64,000 nucleotides of DNA from Lagopus muta (Eukaryota > Chordata > Aves > Galliformes > Phasianidae). The stretch's first letter is position 1. The number at the start of each line of letters is the position of its first letter. Shown one piece after another: positions 1 to 12,600 of this stretch. The notes under the pieces are model-generated. The model saw nothing but the letters and a program-made list of their open reading frames with translations, had not been told where the DNA came from and ran no database searches. The stretch lies in contig NC_064436.1 of NCBI RefSeq assembly GCF_023343835.1, positions 70,981,545 to 71,045,544 on the forward strand, read 5' to 3'. Made by a program: the position numbers and the translations under genes.

Positions 1-2560
1 GCTATCCTGCCATCACTGGCACACAGATATGCGTGGCTCCCATCCCCGAGCAGGGAGGACGCAGCCCCTTCCAAGCCCTGCACCCGCTGTGCCCCCTCAC
101 CAGCGCTGAGCCCCCGTGCCAATCCGGCTCTCCTGCCCATACTAATTACCCACCACTGCCTGGCCTGTTGCCCTGCTGGGGCACACAGCACCACGCAGAG
201 CCCCGTGGCACCATGCAGTGCCTGCATTCTGCTCCTGGCACCCACTCGCCGCAGCCAGCAGAGCCCTCAGCCCCACAGAGGCCTGCAGGGACAGTTGCTT
301 TGCTCGCCCTCCTGCCCTCCTGCCGTCCTGCACCGCCGTGCCTGGTTCTCACTGTAACAGAGCAGCTGTCTCAGCACTGAGGCCCGGAGTCCCCGTGCGC
401 CGGTCATGAGCTGATGGTGCTGGCTTCCATGCCTGTCCTGGCACCCAGCAGGAGCTCAGGGAGCACCCAGCTGTGCCAAAGCAGTGCAGGTGCCACACAC
501 TGCATGTCTCCGCACCCATCTCTGCTGCCCCTTGCCCAGTGCCGTCAGGATGCTGCTCCATGCACCGCTGCCTCCCAGCTGTGCCAGCACCGGAGGTGTT
601 TGTGAGGCAGGAGGTGATGGGGCATCTGTTGGTATGGACAGGCTGAGCTGGGGAGTGGGATCACTGCTGCACGAGGCTGGCGCGTGGCAGGGAGGAGCGG
701 ACCCGTGCTCAGCCCTGGTCTGGGTGGCAGACTGAGATGGGGCAGACCCACCGGGACCACAGGACCCGCTGCAGCCCCACGGTGTGGGAGTGGTGTCCAG
801 CGACAGCCGTGCCAGTGCACTGCCACCGAGTGCATCTCCTGCATGGACTCGTGGCACGTCCCTGTGCTGCGCCCACCTCCTGCACGTGGGCCGGCTCCAG
901 CACAGCCGGGGGGCGCTCCCAGAGGACGGAGTGCCAGGAGGGTGCCAGGACCTCCCACAGCCCGGCACGGGGCGAGAGCACGGTGGGCACACACAGCCCT
1001 GCAAAACCACAGAGCAGCCCCAGCTCGCTCCACTGCCCACGCAGCCGACGCGGTGCTGTCAGTCAGCAGCGCTGTGCCGAGGCGCCCCGCGCCTCCGAAC
1101 CGAGCACCGCTGGAGATCTGAGGCACGGCACAAGGACAAAGAGAAAGCCCATAAATTATACATGCGCTGACTGCATTTGGAGAACAGTTCTGAGGCTGTC
1201 AGACACCAAAAGCTTGGACCCTCCCGCTCGTCCTTCTGCATATGCATTACGGTGCGGCCAGGTTTAGTGCTGTGCCCAGGCTCTGCTTCTGGCACTCCTG
1301 CATCTCCCACTGCTAATAACGAACCCTGATGGGGGCTGAACCAGGACCACGCGACCAAGCGGCTGCTGCATCTCACGCACCCCCTGTACCAGAGCTGAAT
1401 ACGAAGGAAACATCTCTGCTGACAGATCCAGCTGGAAGCACAGCTCCAGGGACATTTTGGATGCGCAGAAAAGGCCACTGGGAGAGGCTGTGCAGGAAGC
1501 ACAGGCACCCAGCGCTCAGCACATCGGGGCTCTCCAGCTGCTCTCTTCCAGCATGTTTGCAGGGAGGTGGTGCCCACGCACGCCGATGCACCGTATCCAA
1601 CCTGCCTTCCTGTGCCCACCACTCCTGCACCAAGGCACCCTATGCAAGGCCTGAGCTCCCAGACTGAGGGCACAGGAGTAGAAGTGTCCCTTGTTAACGT
1701 CACCCTCCCCAGAACAAGGCACAGACGGCTCTGCTCATTGCTGAACAACACGGTGAAGCCTTTCTGGGGTCCTAAAACCACATCAGCCCCTTCAGGGCCG
1801 AGCCCAGGGCTGCAGCTGTTCCAGCTGTTCCTCTCTGCAGGAGGATGGCCAGGACCACGGGAATGGGCAGACGGGAGGGGGCAGCTGAAGGATGAGAGCC
1901 ACATGGTGGCTGAGCTGTCCTCAGGCGCCCCGTGCCTGCAGCCCTCCAACAGTCCCTGCTCCAGAGCGAGCGTGGGGGCTGCTCACGCCATCACCCCGAC
2001 CCCGTGCCCAGCACACACAGACACTGGTGTCAAACCCTCGGGCTGCGCGGTGCCCAAAGCCGCAGCAGGAGGCAGAGAGGACTGAGCCATCCCAGCGCTC
2101 TGCTTCTATCCGTGCTCTGCAGGCACGGCGCACAAGGGGCTGGGAGTCCCTGTGCCCGGCTGTGCCAGCAGAGCCGTGCTGAGGAGGGCAGGCTGGCTCT
2201 GCCCACCCTGCCTGCTTGTCCGACCAGACCGACGTGCACAAACACAGAGCAGCCACTCCTGGAGGTGAGGCACCACCGGAGCCACGGCACTGCCGTGCAG
2301 CGGAGCAACCCAGCAGGGAAGCCTCAGTGCCACAGGGCCTTCTCCTCTCCCAGACCCGGGTGTGATGGTGGCATCCAGACCTCAGGAGAGCTGTGGGACG
2401 ATGCATTGGAGGCGGAGGGGCACGGGGAGCAGCAGCACAGCAGCACCGAGGGCAGCAGCTCAGAGCCTGATGAATGACGGCTGAAGGACGGCGGCGCACA
2501 CCAGCAGTGCCAGCCTGCACTGGGAAACACGGCTCATCAAACCCATTTGCTGTCTGTTTT
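1..2560. other. Upstream region without recognisable gene
   Basis: I see no exon with a recognisable protein family on either strand. Open frames here are short, rich in Pro, Ala, Cys and Ser, overlap each other on both strands, and look like chance frames in GC-rich DNA. In particular none of the N-terminal DOCK motifs (SH3, DHR1) that should precede the DOCK gene starting at 9626 are present. Confidence 0.6.
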
Positions 2561-3060
2561 GATGAGATTCCCAGTTTGGTCAACGGAGGTAAAAGCCTCC
2601 TTAGATCTCTGTAAGGCATTTGACATTTTCATGGAGAAACCGGAAAGATATGAAAGCGATGTGCCACGCGTTAAATGGATTAAAGCCAGGCCAACCAGCG
2701 TGTCTCAAGACATAACCATCCAGCACCCAGCACCAAACGGCCGTGCTGCTGGCCAGGTCCCTCAGAGGGGCATTGAGCCCCACGGTGATGCTGGAGTCAG
2801 TGACCTCAAAGAGGAAAAGCCCGCACTGGCAGAATTTGGATGATGCGGAGACTGAGGGAAGGATAAGGAATGAGAATGACAAATGTGGTGTCGTGTGGGC
2901 ATCAAGGAAAGAGCGCTGCAGGAAAGCAGTTCAGCGGTGGGAAGCGGCTCTGCTCTGCAGCCCCACAGATCAGTGCAACAGAACAGTGCCTGAGAGCCAG
3001 AGGTCAGCGCTTCCAGATGGGGAAGGGCCTTCCTGAAAGGTGAGGCCATTCGGTGCCGGA
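2560..3060 (+). mobile_element. Degraded LINE (CR1-like) reverse transcriptase fragment
   Basis: A plus-strand frame around 2590-2840 contains a decayed motif resembling LINE reverse transcriptase motif A (ASLDLCKAFD), followed by KWIKA-like sequence as in the K-W-I-x-N-W-L segment of CR1-type transcriptases. The match is partial and the frame later loses similarity, so this is an old non-LTR remnant. The LDxxKAFD form argues against a retroviral transcriptase. Family assignment to CR1 is inferred from the bird context. Confidence 0.45.
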
Positions 3061-6000
3061 GCAACTTGGACAAGATTCAGGTGGTGATGGATGCTCTCCT
3101 GACAATTATTTAAGGTCTGAGTGTTTTCCTCCTCTTGTTCAATTACAAGCAGTAGATCATATCAAGTGATTTACGGACAAAACCAGATGACGCCACCATA
3201 ATGCAGTAAATGACAGGAGCACCTCAGCGTGGGCTGCGCTGGCTGCTCGGGGCAGTGGGGATGGGTGCCGTGGGCTGATCGGCACCTGGAGCCATGGAGG
3301 CACTGGGGGTGGGATCCCCATCTCCTGGCCACCACCACCGAACTGCAGCATTGGATCCCACCCTGCAGTCACACTGCCTGGCACACCGTGGACCCCTGCT
3401 GCCCAGTGCCACCCTGCCCGGCACGCTGTGGGTCCCAGCTCCAGGCTCCTCGGGCAGGACGCCAAGGACAGGACACCCTGCCAGCCCTGCTGGGGGCCCT
3501 TCTGCACCCATCCTCCACCTCCTCTTCCTGGCGACGTCTGTGGAAGAAGGAAAACCAGAGCAGACACATAAATCTTCTCCTCAAGACGCAGGAAGCCAGG
3601 AGATTAGATTTATGAGAGAGGAAATCATCTACTTCTGGAGCTGCAGAGGAGGGTAGCTAATTACCCACCCCTACTACGGGGTGCGATGGCTCCTCCTGGG
3701 ACGGAGCCTTTGCTGCCCCTGAGCTCAGCACGGCGCGAGGTGCTGCGGCACTGGGAGGCAGCAGGGTGAGCTGTGTGCTCACAGCCCACGGCCGGGCAGC
3801 AGCCAGGTGCACAGCGCAGTCAGCAGCAGGACTTCATCCCAACTCGGCTCCAGGAGCATCCACGGCGCTCAAGGGTGGATGACGGCGCGTTGCTCAGCAA
3901 TGGCAGCACGCAGCTCCTCACAGAGGCAGTGCCAGCACGAAGCCAGCACGTGCCCTGCCCTCACAGCTGCTCTTGGAGGCCCTTCCATCACCCCATCTTT
4001 GGAGGCGTGCAGACCTCCTGCTTTCCTGCAGGCTCCTCATCACGGCCACTTTATCTCCCCCATCTGTGCCTGGGCCAGTGCCGTGCCTTCTCTCCAGCAG
4101 CTCTGCTCCCCCTCAGCACAGAGCCCCTTTGTGCCACATCCCAGCCCTTTGTGCTCTCATGGCGAGGGCGCGCACCCCCCCACGGCAACGGCCCCCAGGT
4201 CCCAGCAGCACCCGTCGCTCCCATTACCCCATACCTGCAGTGTTCACAGCACCGTCTCATGCTGCTCCTGCACCTCCGTGGCCCAACCCAAACCCTGTCA
4301 GTCTGAGGATGGCCACAGAGTGCCGCGATGGAGCCGTGCACACTCACAGCTGACACCACATGGGTGCTGTGGAGGAGCCCCACCAGCACAGCGGCCCCTT
4401 TTTGGCTGCAGGTGCCTGGTGGAAGTGGCAGCTCGCATGAGCCGAGTGATCTGCGTGCATCCATCTTTATTTAGGTCACTGGCTGAAGGGCCCTGCAGGA
4501 AAATGAGTCACACTCCCAGCCCCGGGGCCAGGAGAAGGCAGGTGCTCCCTGTGCCCCAGTGCCAACTGCAGGGTCCTGCAGCCCTGAGATGGGAGCCCAA
4601 CGACCAGGGAAGAGGCAACGACGTCCTCCCGGCACCTCCTGTCATCGCAGCATCACATCCTTTCTTTCAGCCTCACGTGTGTGGGTGCAGTTGGACGGGG
4701 ACTCGCTGTGGCTTGGAGTGCAGCAACATACGAAGCCTTTGCAGGAGGTTTTTAGGGGCCCACGGAGGCCGAATCGTTCTGTCTCCAAGGCTAACGCAGC
4801 TGTTGTGGCAGCAGCGCCGCTGCCCTCGCTGGGACTGCCTTCACCGCCACCTCTTTGCAGTGCAGAGGAGCGCGGCTGTCACCATTTCAGATGAGAGGTG
4901 TGGAGGAAGTGAGCTGCCCGGAGGAGCATGGAGGAGCACAGACTGCACGGACGGCGTGTGTGGAGCAGGGAGAGGGGAGGAGGTGGCTTCCCATCCCAAG
5001 GCTGTGCTTAATGAGAGCATCGCTGCAGTACTGCTCGGCCGCCCCTCCTGGGGGTATGGAAGAACGAGGGATGGCGTGGCTGCTGCCTTCCCAGCACATG
5101 GTGTGGGCAATACGATGTTCCTCCAGTCCCAGACACGGCCCTGCAGGTACAGGGATGTGGGGAATCACCTGACGTGAGACCTGGCCGGAGATCCTGCAGG
5201 CTGGGCTGGCTCTGCCCCGAAGTAATTACAGGACAAATGAAACAGGACGTGGCCTGGAGGCTCGTGGTCATGGGAGGCTCAGTGCACTGCGAGGCATCTC
5301 ACAGCTTCCATGGAGGGATGCGCTGCCCCTCACAGAGCCGGGATGGGGCTGCATCCGGAGCCACAGCATCAGCAGCAGCCTGCAGGCTGGGGAGCCCCGC
5401 AGCTCCTCTCCACACCAGGATGTTTTCAGACAGCCGCAAGCTGCCTGCAAAGGACATTTCTGGAAGGAGCTGGAAAGGTTCTGCTGCCCCGCATTCACAG
5501 GCAGATGGTCACAATGCTGTGCTTTGTGTGTGCCTGTCCAGGGGGGCTCAGCCCCCCAGGGGGCTGCACGGCCCCATTGCAGCTCCGAGCACACAGCCCT
5601 GCATGGAGCAGTGCCCCGTGCCAATGCCACTCACACACTGCAGCCCCAAGAGCAGCCACTGCTGTGCGGGCAGTGGGAGCTGAGGCTGCTGCGGCTGCAG
5701 CTCCCATCACCGGTGCGGAGAACGTTGTCTCAGAATACAAATTCCTGCCTTTAAGTGGATTCCCATTGCCATCCAGCAGGAACCCCCCCCCCCTTTATCT
5801 TTATGTGCCTTAGACAACACTCGCTGCCAGGGGAATTTGGGAATTAGTGAGTGTCTTTCTGCGCCACGTGCCTCGGTTTCCCCACCCACAATACAGCCAG
5901 GAAGATTTGGATCACAGCTATAAGCACACGAGCCACACACCGTCCAGAAGCACCGGTTACGACTGAAGCATTGTTACTGCAGATGGAAATGAACCCACTC

Positions 6001-6330
6001 ATTATTTGTGGCCTCTGAGCACTACCATACTATTAAGCAATTATAATAATTGTAATTCGTCACGAAGATAACCTCTGTCTAAAGGAGTTCCCGTGTTTAA
6101 ACCTGTTCTGCTGCTCCGCATGCACTGGATGGATTCAGAGTGCTGCAGACACGACCCCCACCAGGAGCTGACTGGGACCACCAGGCTGTGCCCACCGCTG
6201 CCTGGAGCCGCCTGCCGGGCTCAGAGGGATGCAGGCAGCGCACAGCTCGCAGCCGGCATTGCCAGGGTCCGGGAGGGCGCATCCCTGCAGGCCAGCAGAG
6301 CTGAGCACCGCGGGCTGACACACCGCTCTC
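3060..6330. other. Non-coding region with AT-rich islands
   Basis: No exon is recognised. Short AT-rich stretches at about 3095-3215, 3600-3670 and 5985-6075 stand out from the GC-rich surroundings; the last has ATTATAATAATTGTAATT-type sequence with several TAAT cores. They could be conserved regulatory elements, but conservation cannot be judged from one sequence. A poly-C run lies near 5787-5795. Confidence 0.4.
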
Positions 6331-7890
6331 TGCCCCGCCACGAGCGCGCAGCCACTCACCAGCCCCGCGCGGGCGCAGCTGCACGGCCGGCTCTCAGCCA
6401 TCGCCCTGCGCACCCGCCTGCGCTCTGACCGAAACGACGGCTCCGCGCAGAGCCTCCTGCTGACCCCCGCGGCCCTGCGAGGGGCTGCAGCCCGCGCCGC
6501 GGGAGGGGGGAGCCAAGCAGCCCCGGAGCGCGGTGCCCTCACGTCTCACCCCGCCCGGCTGCTCGCGCGAAGGCCTTGAGCTGAGCGCACGGCGCCGGGA
6601 GCAACGTGGGCTGCATCCCTCCCTCCGGCGCCGGCGGCCGTCCCCGCGTCAGCGCGGCGTGCGGTACCCGAAGTGACAGCCCCGGCATCGCGTGTGCGCG
6701 TGTCAAACACAGCCCGGCTCCGCTGACGGACGTGTCTGCTAACGAGGGGCAGCAGCGAGGCGGGCGCTGCCGGAGCCCTCCCTGCCCGTGTGCCCCCCGG
6801 GACCGTTCTGCCAGCGGCGGTGCCCCGCGCTCCGGGCGGCAGCGAGGAGGGGCTGCGGCGCGGGGCAGAACCCGGGGGGCTCCGGCGCTTCTCACGCGGC
6901 GAATCCCAGCGCCGCGGAATCGCCTCCCCCAAGCACACTCTACTGCCTCCGGCGTGGCCGTGCGCCCCCCGGAGACCCCCGCCCGGTGGCCCCGCGCCCC
7001 CCGCACTTCCCGGGGAGCTCCGGCGCGGCGGCGGAGCAGAGGAGCCCGGGGGGTCCCTGACCCCAATGACACCCGGGGCTGCTCGGCGCTCAGCATCGCG
7101 CCGCTGCCTCGGGGAGAATCGGGAAACGCCGCCCGAGCACCGCAGCTCCTCCCCGGGCATCCCGGCCCCGCGCCCCTCCGAGCACCGCGCATCCCGCGCC
7201 GCCCCTGGGTCCCGGTCCCGGCCCTGCGTTTCCCGTAACGCTCCGGCCCAGGGGTTCCCCGCACCGCCCCGGCCCCCACGCGCTGCGGGGCCGATCCCCG
7301 CGGGGCTGAGCCCGGTCCCGGCCCGGCCGCCCCTCCCCGGGCTCCCCGCTCCCAGCCCCGTACCTGGCGCTCGGCGGCGGCGGTGCAGGGCGGTGTGCGC
7401 GGAGCACGGCCGGGGCGGAGCCGCGCGGGCTCGCCGGTATCGGGAGGAGGAGCCGGAGGGGCGGGGCGGCGACGTGCCCGCCCGCTGTTAGCGGCGGGGC
7501 TGGGAGATGCGGGGAACCCCGCCGGACCCGCGCTGAACGCCGTCCGCGCAGCACGCGGGGACGCACCGCCGTCTGCCCAACCCGGGTGCGGGCAGCGCGC
7601 ACCGGGCACCTCCTCTGTCCCGTCCCCGTGCGGCTCCCGCAGGTCGCGCCGCCGGACTTTGCTGTTTTGCCCCGTTACTTCCAACCTCTCGGCCTGCCCC
7701 GACCGGGGGCAGCGGGTGTTTGCACCGAGCGGGCCGAAGGGGAGCAGGAGGTGGGAAAGCGCCGTCACGGAGCGGCCAAAAGGAGCTCGGCGTCCCGCGG
7801 CCGCCACAAGCCCTCTCCTGCTCCGATGCTGCCCAGTCTGCGGCCGCTGGGCTGAGCGGCGGCTCCGGGTGCTGCTGCTCTCGCGGTGGC
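6330..7890. promoter_or_regulatory. CpG island, possible promoter of the DOCK gene
   Basis: About 1.5 kb is extremely GC-rich with dense undepleted CpG, unlike the flanks, which is typical of a vertebrate promoter island. The long open frames inside it on both strands (for example 6539-8071 minus) reflect lack of AT-rich stop codons. It lies 1.7 kb upstream of the first recognisable DOCK exon and no other gene in reach explains it, so it may drive a 5'-short DOCK transcript or a non-coding RNA. Direction is undetermined. Confidence 0.6.
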
Positions 7891-9625
7891 TTTGCTGAGG
7901 AGTATTTGAGAGCTGAGTCCTTTCTGTCTGTGGCCAGCGGTGGGTCTGCGGGCTGCTGCAAGGGTGGACGTGCCGTGTGCTGTGCCGGGCTGCTGCTGGG
8001 TCGGTTCCCCACACATTTGCCATCTGCCAGCTGAATATCTGTACGTGCAGCAGCACCCGGCTGTGGCTCACCAGTAATGTAATTTAAATGTAAATGCAGC
8101 TTCTCCTGAACAAGGTGTAGCAGGCCGTGCAGGGAGTTCACCTGGATCTAATTCCAGCTGCCACCAGAACAGCTGCTTTCAGGTGGCTGAGCTGATCTCA
8201 TCACATCCCCGGCACATTCTGCCTTGCAGAGAACTTTCCTCCTGCTCTTCCTCCTTGCTGCCAGGGGGCTGTGCTGGCTTGGGCCGCCCATGCTGGTGGT
8301 GGGTAACATCCACACTGTTGGGTGCATGAGAAATTCCCCCCAGACCTCCATGAAGGTGTGAACTGCTGCTGCTCCCCAGTGCACAGCGTGTCGCACAGCC
8401 CGGCACACACTGTGCCACTGCTCTTGTGGATGCTCAGGGATGTGGGTGGATTTGTGGCAACCCCTGCTTCACCAACGAGTGCTTACTCTGGAGCAGGCCT
8501 TGCTGGGATGATGGCCGTGCACGTCGAGCAGAGCTCATCCCCAGCTCTGCCTCTGCAGCTCCACGTGCAGCTGCTGTGGCCGTGCCGTGTGCTGTCCTTC
8601 AGCTTCAGGTCTGCAGCTCCACACTGATGAGAGCAGGACTGGCATTCATGGGGTCATCATTCATCTGCTCACGGGATACCTGCCGAGCTGCCTCCATCCC
8701 CAGCTCCAGCTGCTCCTGTCCCAGGGCTGCCCATAGCACCGATGTGCCCACAGGCAGCCCAGGCCTTGCCCGGCCCCCACACAGAGGCACATCCTGGGCA
8801 CCTGGGCTGCTTTATGTTCCCCCTGTGAGCGTGCTGCTCTCCTGGTCTGCAGCCAAATGCCCCGAGCTCAGACCTGAGGCTGAGCAGAGCCCGTCTTCAG
8901 GGGCCAGGAGCGCCGACCCTGCAGCTCTCAGGCTTCAGATGCCCATCGGGGAGTTCCCAAGAGCTTTGTCCCATCACCAAAGCTTCCTCTTAACAAGTTA
9001 ATATTCAAAGCACTTCAAAGTCTGCTGCAGACTCAGATTTTATGTTAGAAGCATCATCAATAATGGGCTGCACTAACAGGCTAAAGGGGAGATGAAAGAG
9101 AGGGGTGAGCAGCAGGTGGTCCCTGCTCTGCCAGCTGCTCCTCTCCCATTCCATGAACAATGCAGACCTGAGATCAGCATGGCTGGTCCTGCTGTGCAGA
9201 AGGGAGTCCTGGGCAGCGCGCTGCGCCTGCCCCCCTCACCCTGGTTCAGAGACACAGGCACACAGGGCAGAGCTGGAGCTGATGGCTCGAACTGGGACTC
9301 TTATTAAAGGCAGCCTGGATACACTGGCCTCCAGAAGGAAGCTGTGAGCCACTTCCACGATGCACTTACAGCCACATATTACTTAAATGATCTTAAAATC
9401 CACAGGTTTATGCTAGCAAAAGGGTTGAGCTTCTGTCCATGTCCCCTGCTGCAGTGTGGTGGGTCTCACCTCTGTCCCACCCCAGAAGCAGAGAAGGAGC
9501 ACAGCACAGGCAGAGCTGGGAAGCAGGCAGGGCTACCAGGGCAGCAGAGCCTTGGGGGGGAGGAGGGGGTACACGGCCCTCCTGGTGCCAGCCCTGCAGC
9601 CCCTGACCCAGCTGCTCTCTGCCAG
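7890..9625. other. Region between CpG island and first DOCK exon
   Basis: I scanned this for the exon expected immediately before 9626 in DOCK1/2/5 (helical sequence with motifs like ILEVL and IMVQLLRTV) and saw nothing similar. An AT-rich patch lies near 8985-9075. Confidence 0.5.
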
Positions 9626-12600
9626 AGTCACTACGTGGCGTGCATGGCCGCCATCCTGAGCCAGATGGACGCAGACCATTACCACTCCTACATCCAGGCC
9701 TTCCCCTCCCGGCCCGAGCTGATGGTGAGTGCCCGCCGTGTCACCACCCCGCTGCCGGCACCTCCTGCGCCCCTGGGTGCTCCCAGCCCTGGTGCTCAGC
9801 ACAGCACTGCATCAGGACGGCTCTGTGGCTGTGCCCCAGCCCCTGACGTCTCCTCCTCACAGGACTTCCTCATGGAGACTTTCATCCTCTTCAAGGACCT
9901 CATTGGCAAGACGGTGTACCCCCCCGACTGGATGGTGATGAACATGGTGCAGAACCGGTGAGGAGCCCCGAGCTGGGAGGGACCCACAGAGGGGTCTGGG
10001 GCCGCAGCCTGGGATGCCTGGCCCCATGCTGGGCTGCACCATGAGGGCCGAGGGATGAGGGGCCGTGGGGCTGTGAGCTCCGACCCCAGCGCCCCAACCC
10101 TCACCTCACCGTGATGGGGGCTGCCAGCCTCGCTCCCCCTCTGCTGTGTGCTGTGGGCCGTGGGCTGGCTGTGCCCTCTGCTCGGCACCCACACCTACAC
10201 CAATCCTGCAGGGAGTTCCTGCGTGCCATCAACCAGTTTGCCAGCACCCTGACAGAGATGTTCCTGAGCAGCAGCAGCTTCGAACTGCAGGTGAGGGGAC
10301 ACCGACCCCTGACAGGGTGGCAGGGATGTGCCAGACGCTGTGTTGCTCTGCCTGCCGTTTGTCCCTCTCTTCTCACCGCAGCTTTGGAACAACTATTTCC
10401 ACCTGGCCGTGGCTTTCCTCACCCAGGACTCCCTGCAGCTGGAGAACTTCTCGCAGGCCAAGCGCACCGCAATCCTGGCCAAGTGAGTGGCCCTCCCCCC
10501 TCAGGTCAGGGCCCCGGCCCCAGCTGTGCTTGCAGATGGGGATTCTGGAATGTGTTCTGCTGGGGCTCCTGTCCTGGAAGCTGTGCCATGGGCTGTGCCC
10601 ATGGAGTGATGCTGAACTGACACCGTCCTGACAGGTATGGGGACATGAGAGCCAAGATTGGAGCAGCCATCCGGGACATGTGGTACAACCTAGGTGAGCT
10701 GTGGTGTTACCAGCAAGGAGGAGGCTTGGAGAGTGCCTGCAGCCTGGTGTCCATCAGCAGCGGCCCCAGAACGGGTGCTGGGGACTGAGAGATTACTGGT
10801 GTGGGGCATGGGAGTCTGTGGTGTGTGCACCCTGTGGTGTGTGCGCCCTGTGAGTGTGCACCATGTGAGTGTGCACCCTGTGAGTGTGCACCATGTGAGT
10901 GTGCACCATGTGGTGTGTGCACCATGTGAGATGCTGTTGGATGTGCCAGCCCATGGTGCTGAGCTTGCTCTTCCAGCTGCAGGCTCCCCTGTGCCCAGCA
11001 TGCAGCGCTGGGCATGGACTGGGGAAGCCCTGCTGAAGCTGCATAGGGCTTGCAGAGCTCTGCTGCCACCACTCCTCAGCCTCTCGCAGGCATTGCTGCC
11101 TGTTCCTGTGTGCCCCAGCCTTCCCTGTTGTCCTCAGGCCACCACAAGATCGAGTTCATCCCAGGCATGGTGGGCCCCATCCTGGAGATGACCCTTGTGC
11201 CTGAGCTGGAGCTGCGCAAGTCCACCATCCCCATCTTCTTTGACATGATGCTCTGCGAGTACCAGCTGACTGCCAGCTTCAGCCGGGTGAGCACCAGCAC
11301 TGGGCTGGGAGGGCGGTGGAGGTGAGGGTCTTGCCTGTCATGGGGTGACCACCCCTATCGTGTGGGGGGAGGCACTGCTTGCCCTCCTCCCCCCTCTCCC
11401 CCTGCACTCCTGGGGTGTGGGGATGCAGCAGGGAGGGATGGGAACAAGTGAGAGGGGTGAGGGACGGAGATGAGGGACAGCAATGAGGGATGGCGATCTG
11501 CTGGGGCCCTGGAGTAGGAGGGAGTCTCGGAGCAATGCCAAGTGTTTCCCAGGGACCAGCAGGCTGCACACACTCAGCAGGTCCCAGCACTGGCTGAACA
11601 CAGCAGCACAGTGGTAGGGGAGAGGTCTGTACAAGCTTCCTGCATTGCCACTCTTGCCAAGCTGCTGTGAGCTTTCCTTGTGCAAAAGACTTTTCCACCC
11701 CATGCGGTGTCCCTGGGAGAAGGGCTGGGATCTCTCAGAGCCCAGCTGCTGCTGGATCTTTGCCCCTTGTCCACACTGGACACTGCAGTTCAGAGGACTC
11801 AAGAGCTTTGCAGGTGGCATCTCCACACCATTCCATGCTGCTCAGGCCTGGGGAGATGCTGTGCATCACTCAGGGGATGTGCAGACCCAGAGAACTCAGT
11901 GCGGAGCTGAGGGGCATCAGATGTGACCCAGAGCCCCCATATCCTGTGCTGCACACATTGCAGGACCTGCCAGGCTTTGTGGTCCATCTGGTACACCTAG
12001 AGCACAAACCCTGTGGATCTCAAGGCTGAGCATCAGCTGGGAGGTGGGAGGGTCCTGGGCAGGACGGGTGGCTTTAAGAGGCACAGAGCACAGCCCAGTG
12101 ATTCCTGGGCTGCCTGGGCTGCAGGACGCAGCCCTTCCTGCAGAAGCCGCATCGGTCATCTGGGCTGCTGGGAGATGGCAATGCAGCAGAAGCAGAACGG
12201 GGAGCTGGGGAGCAATGGGGGCTGTGTCTGAGCAGGGGAATGGGAATGTCCAGGTGACGTGGGAGGAAGGTCTGCAGGAGCAGAGCCCAGGCTGCTGCTG
12301 GGGCTGCCATCAGCCTTCCTGCAGCGCCTGTTGCCCAGTGTCCCATGGAACTGTGGCCGTGCAGCCTTGGGGCCGAGCTCCGCACATCCTCAGCTGTGCT
12401 CACGTGCATCTCTTTGCAGTTTGAGGATGAGATCCTGCGCAAGCTAGACAGCGAGGTGGAGGGCGGCCGGGGCGACGAGCAGTACAAGCAGCTTTTTGAA
12501 AGCATGTGAGCGTGCAGCACAACACTGTTCCCTTCCTCTGGGCATCACCCCTGCTTTGTGCCCTGCCCCCACAGAGCCGAATCTCGGCCATCCTCCTCCT

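Noticed and set aside
2560-3060. Endogenous retrovirus fragment
   Set aside because: The transcriptase-like motif is of LINE type and no LTR or retroviral part was recognised anywhere in the window.
3807-5177. 456-codon plus-strand open frame
   Set aside because: No domain, no splice context and low-complexity Pro/Ser/Cys composition; judged a chance frame.
6539-8071. 510-codon minus-strand open frame
   Set aside because: It lies in a CpG island, where stop codons are rare; composition is Arg/Pro/Ala/Gly with no domain, and other frames on both strands are equally open.
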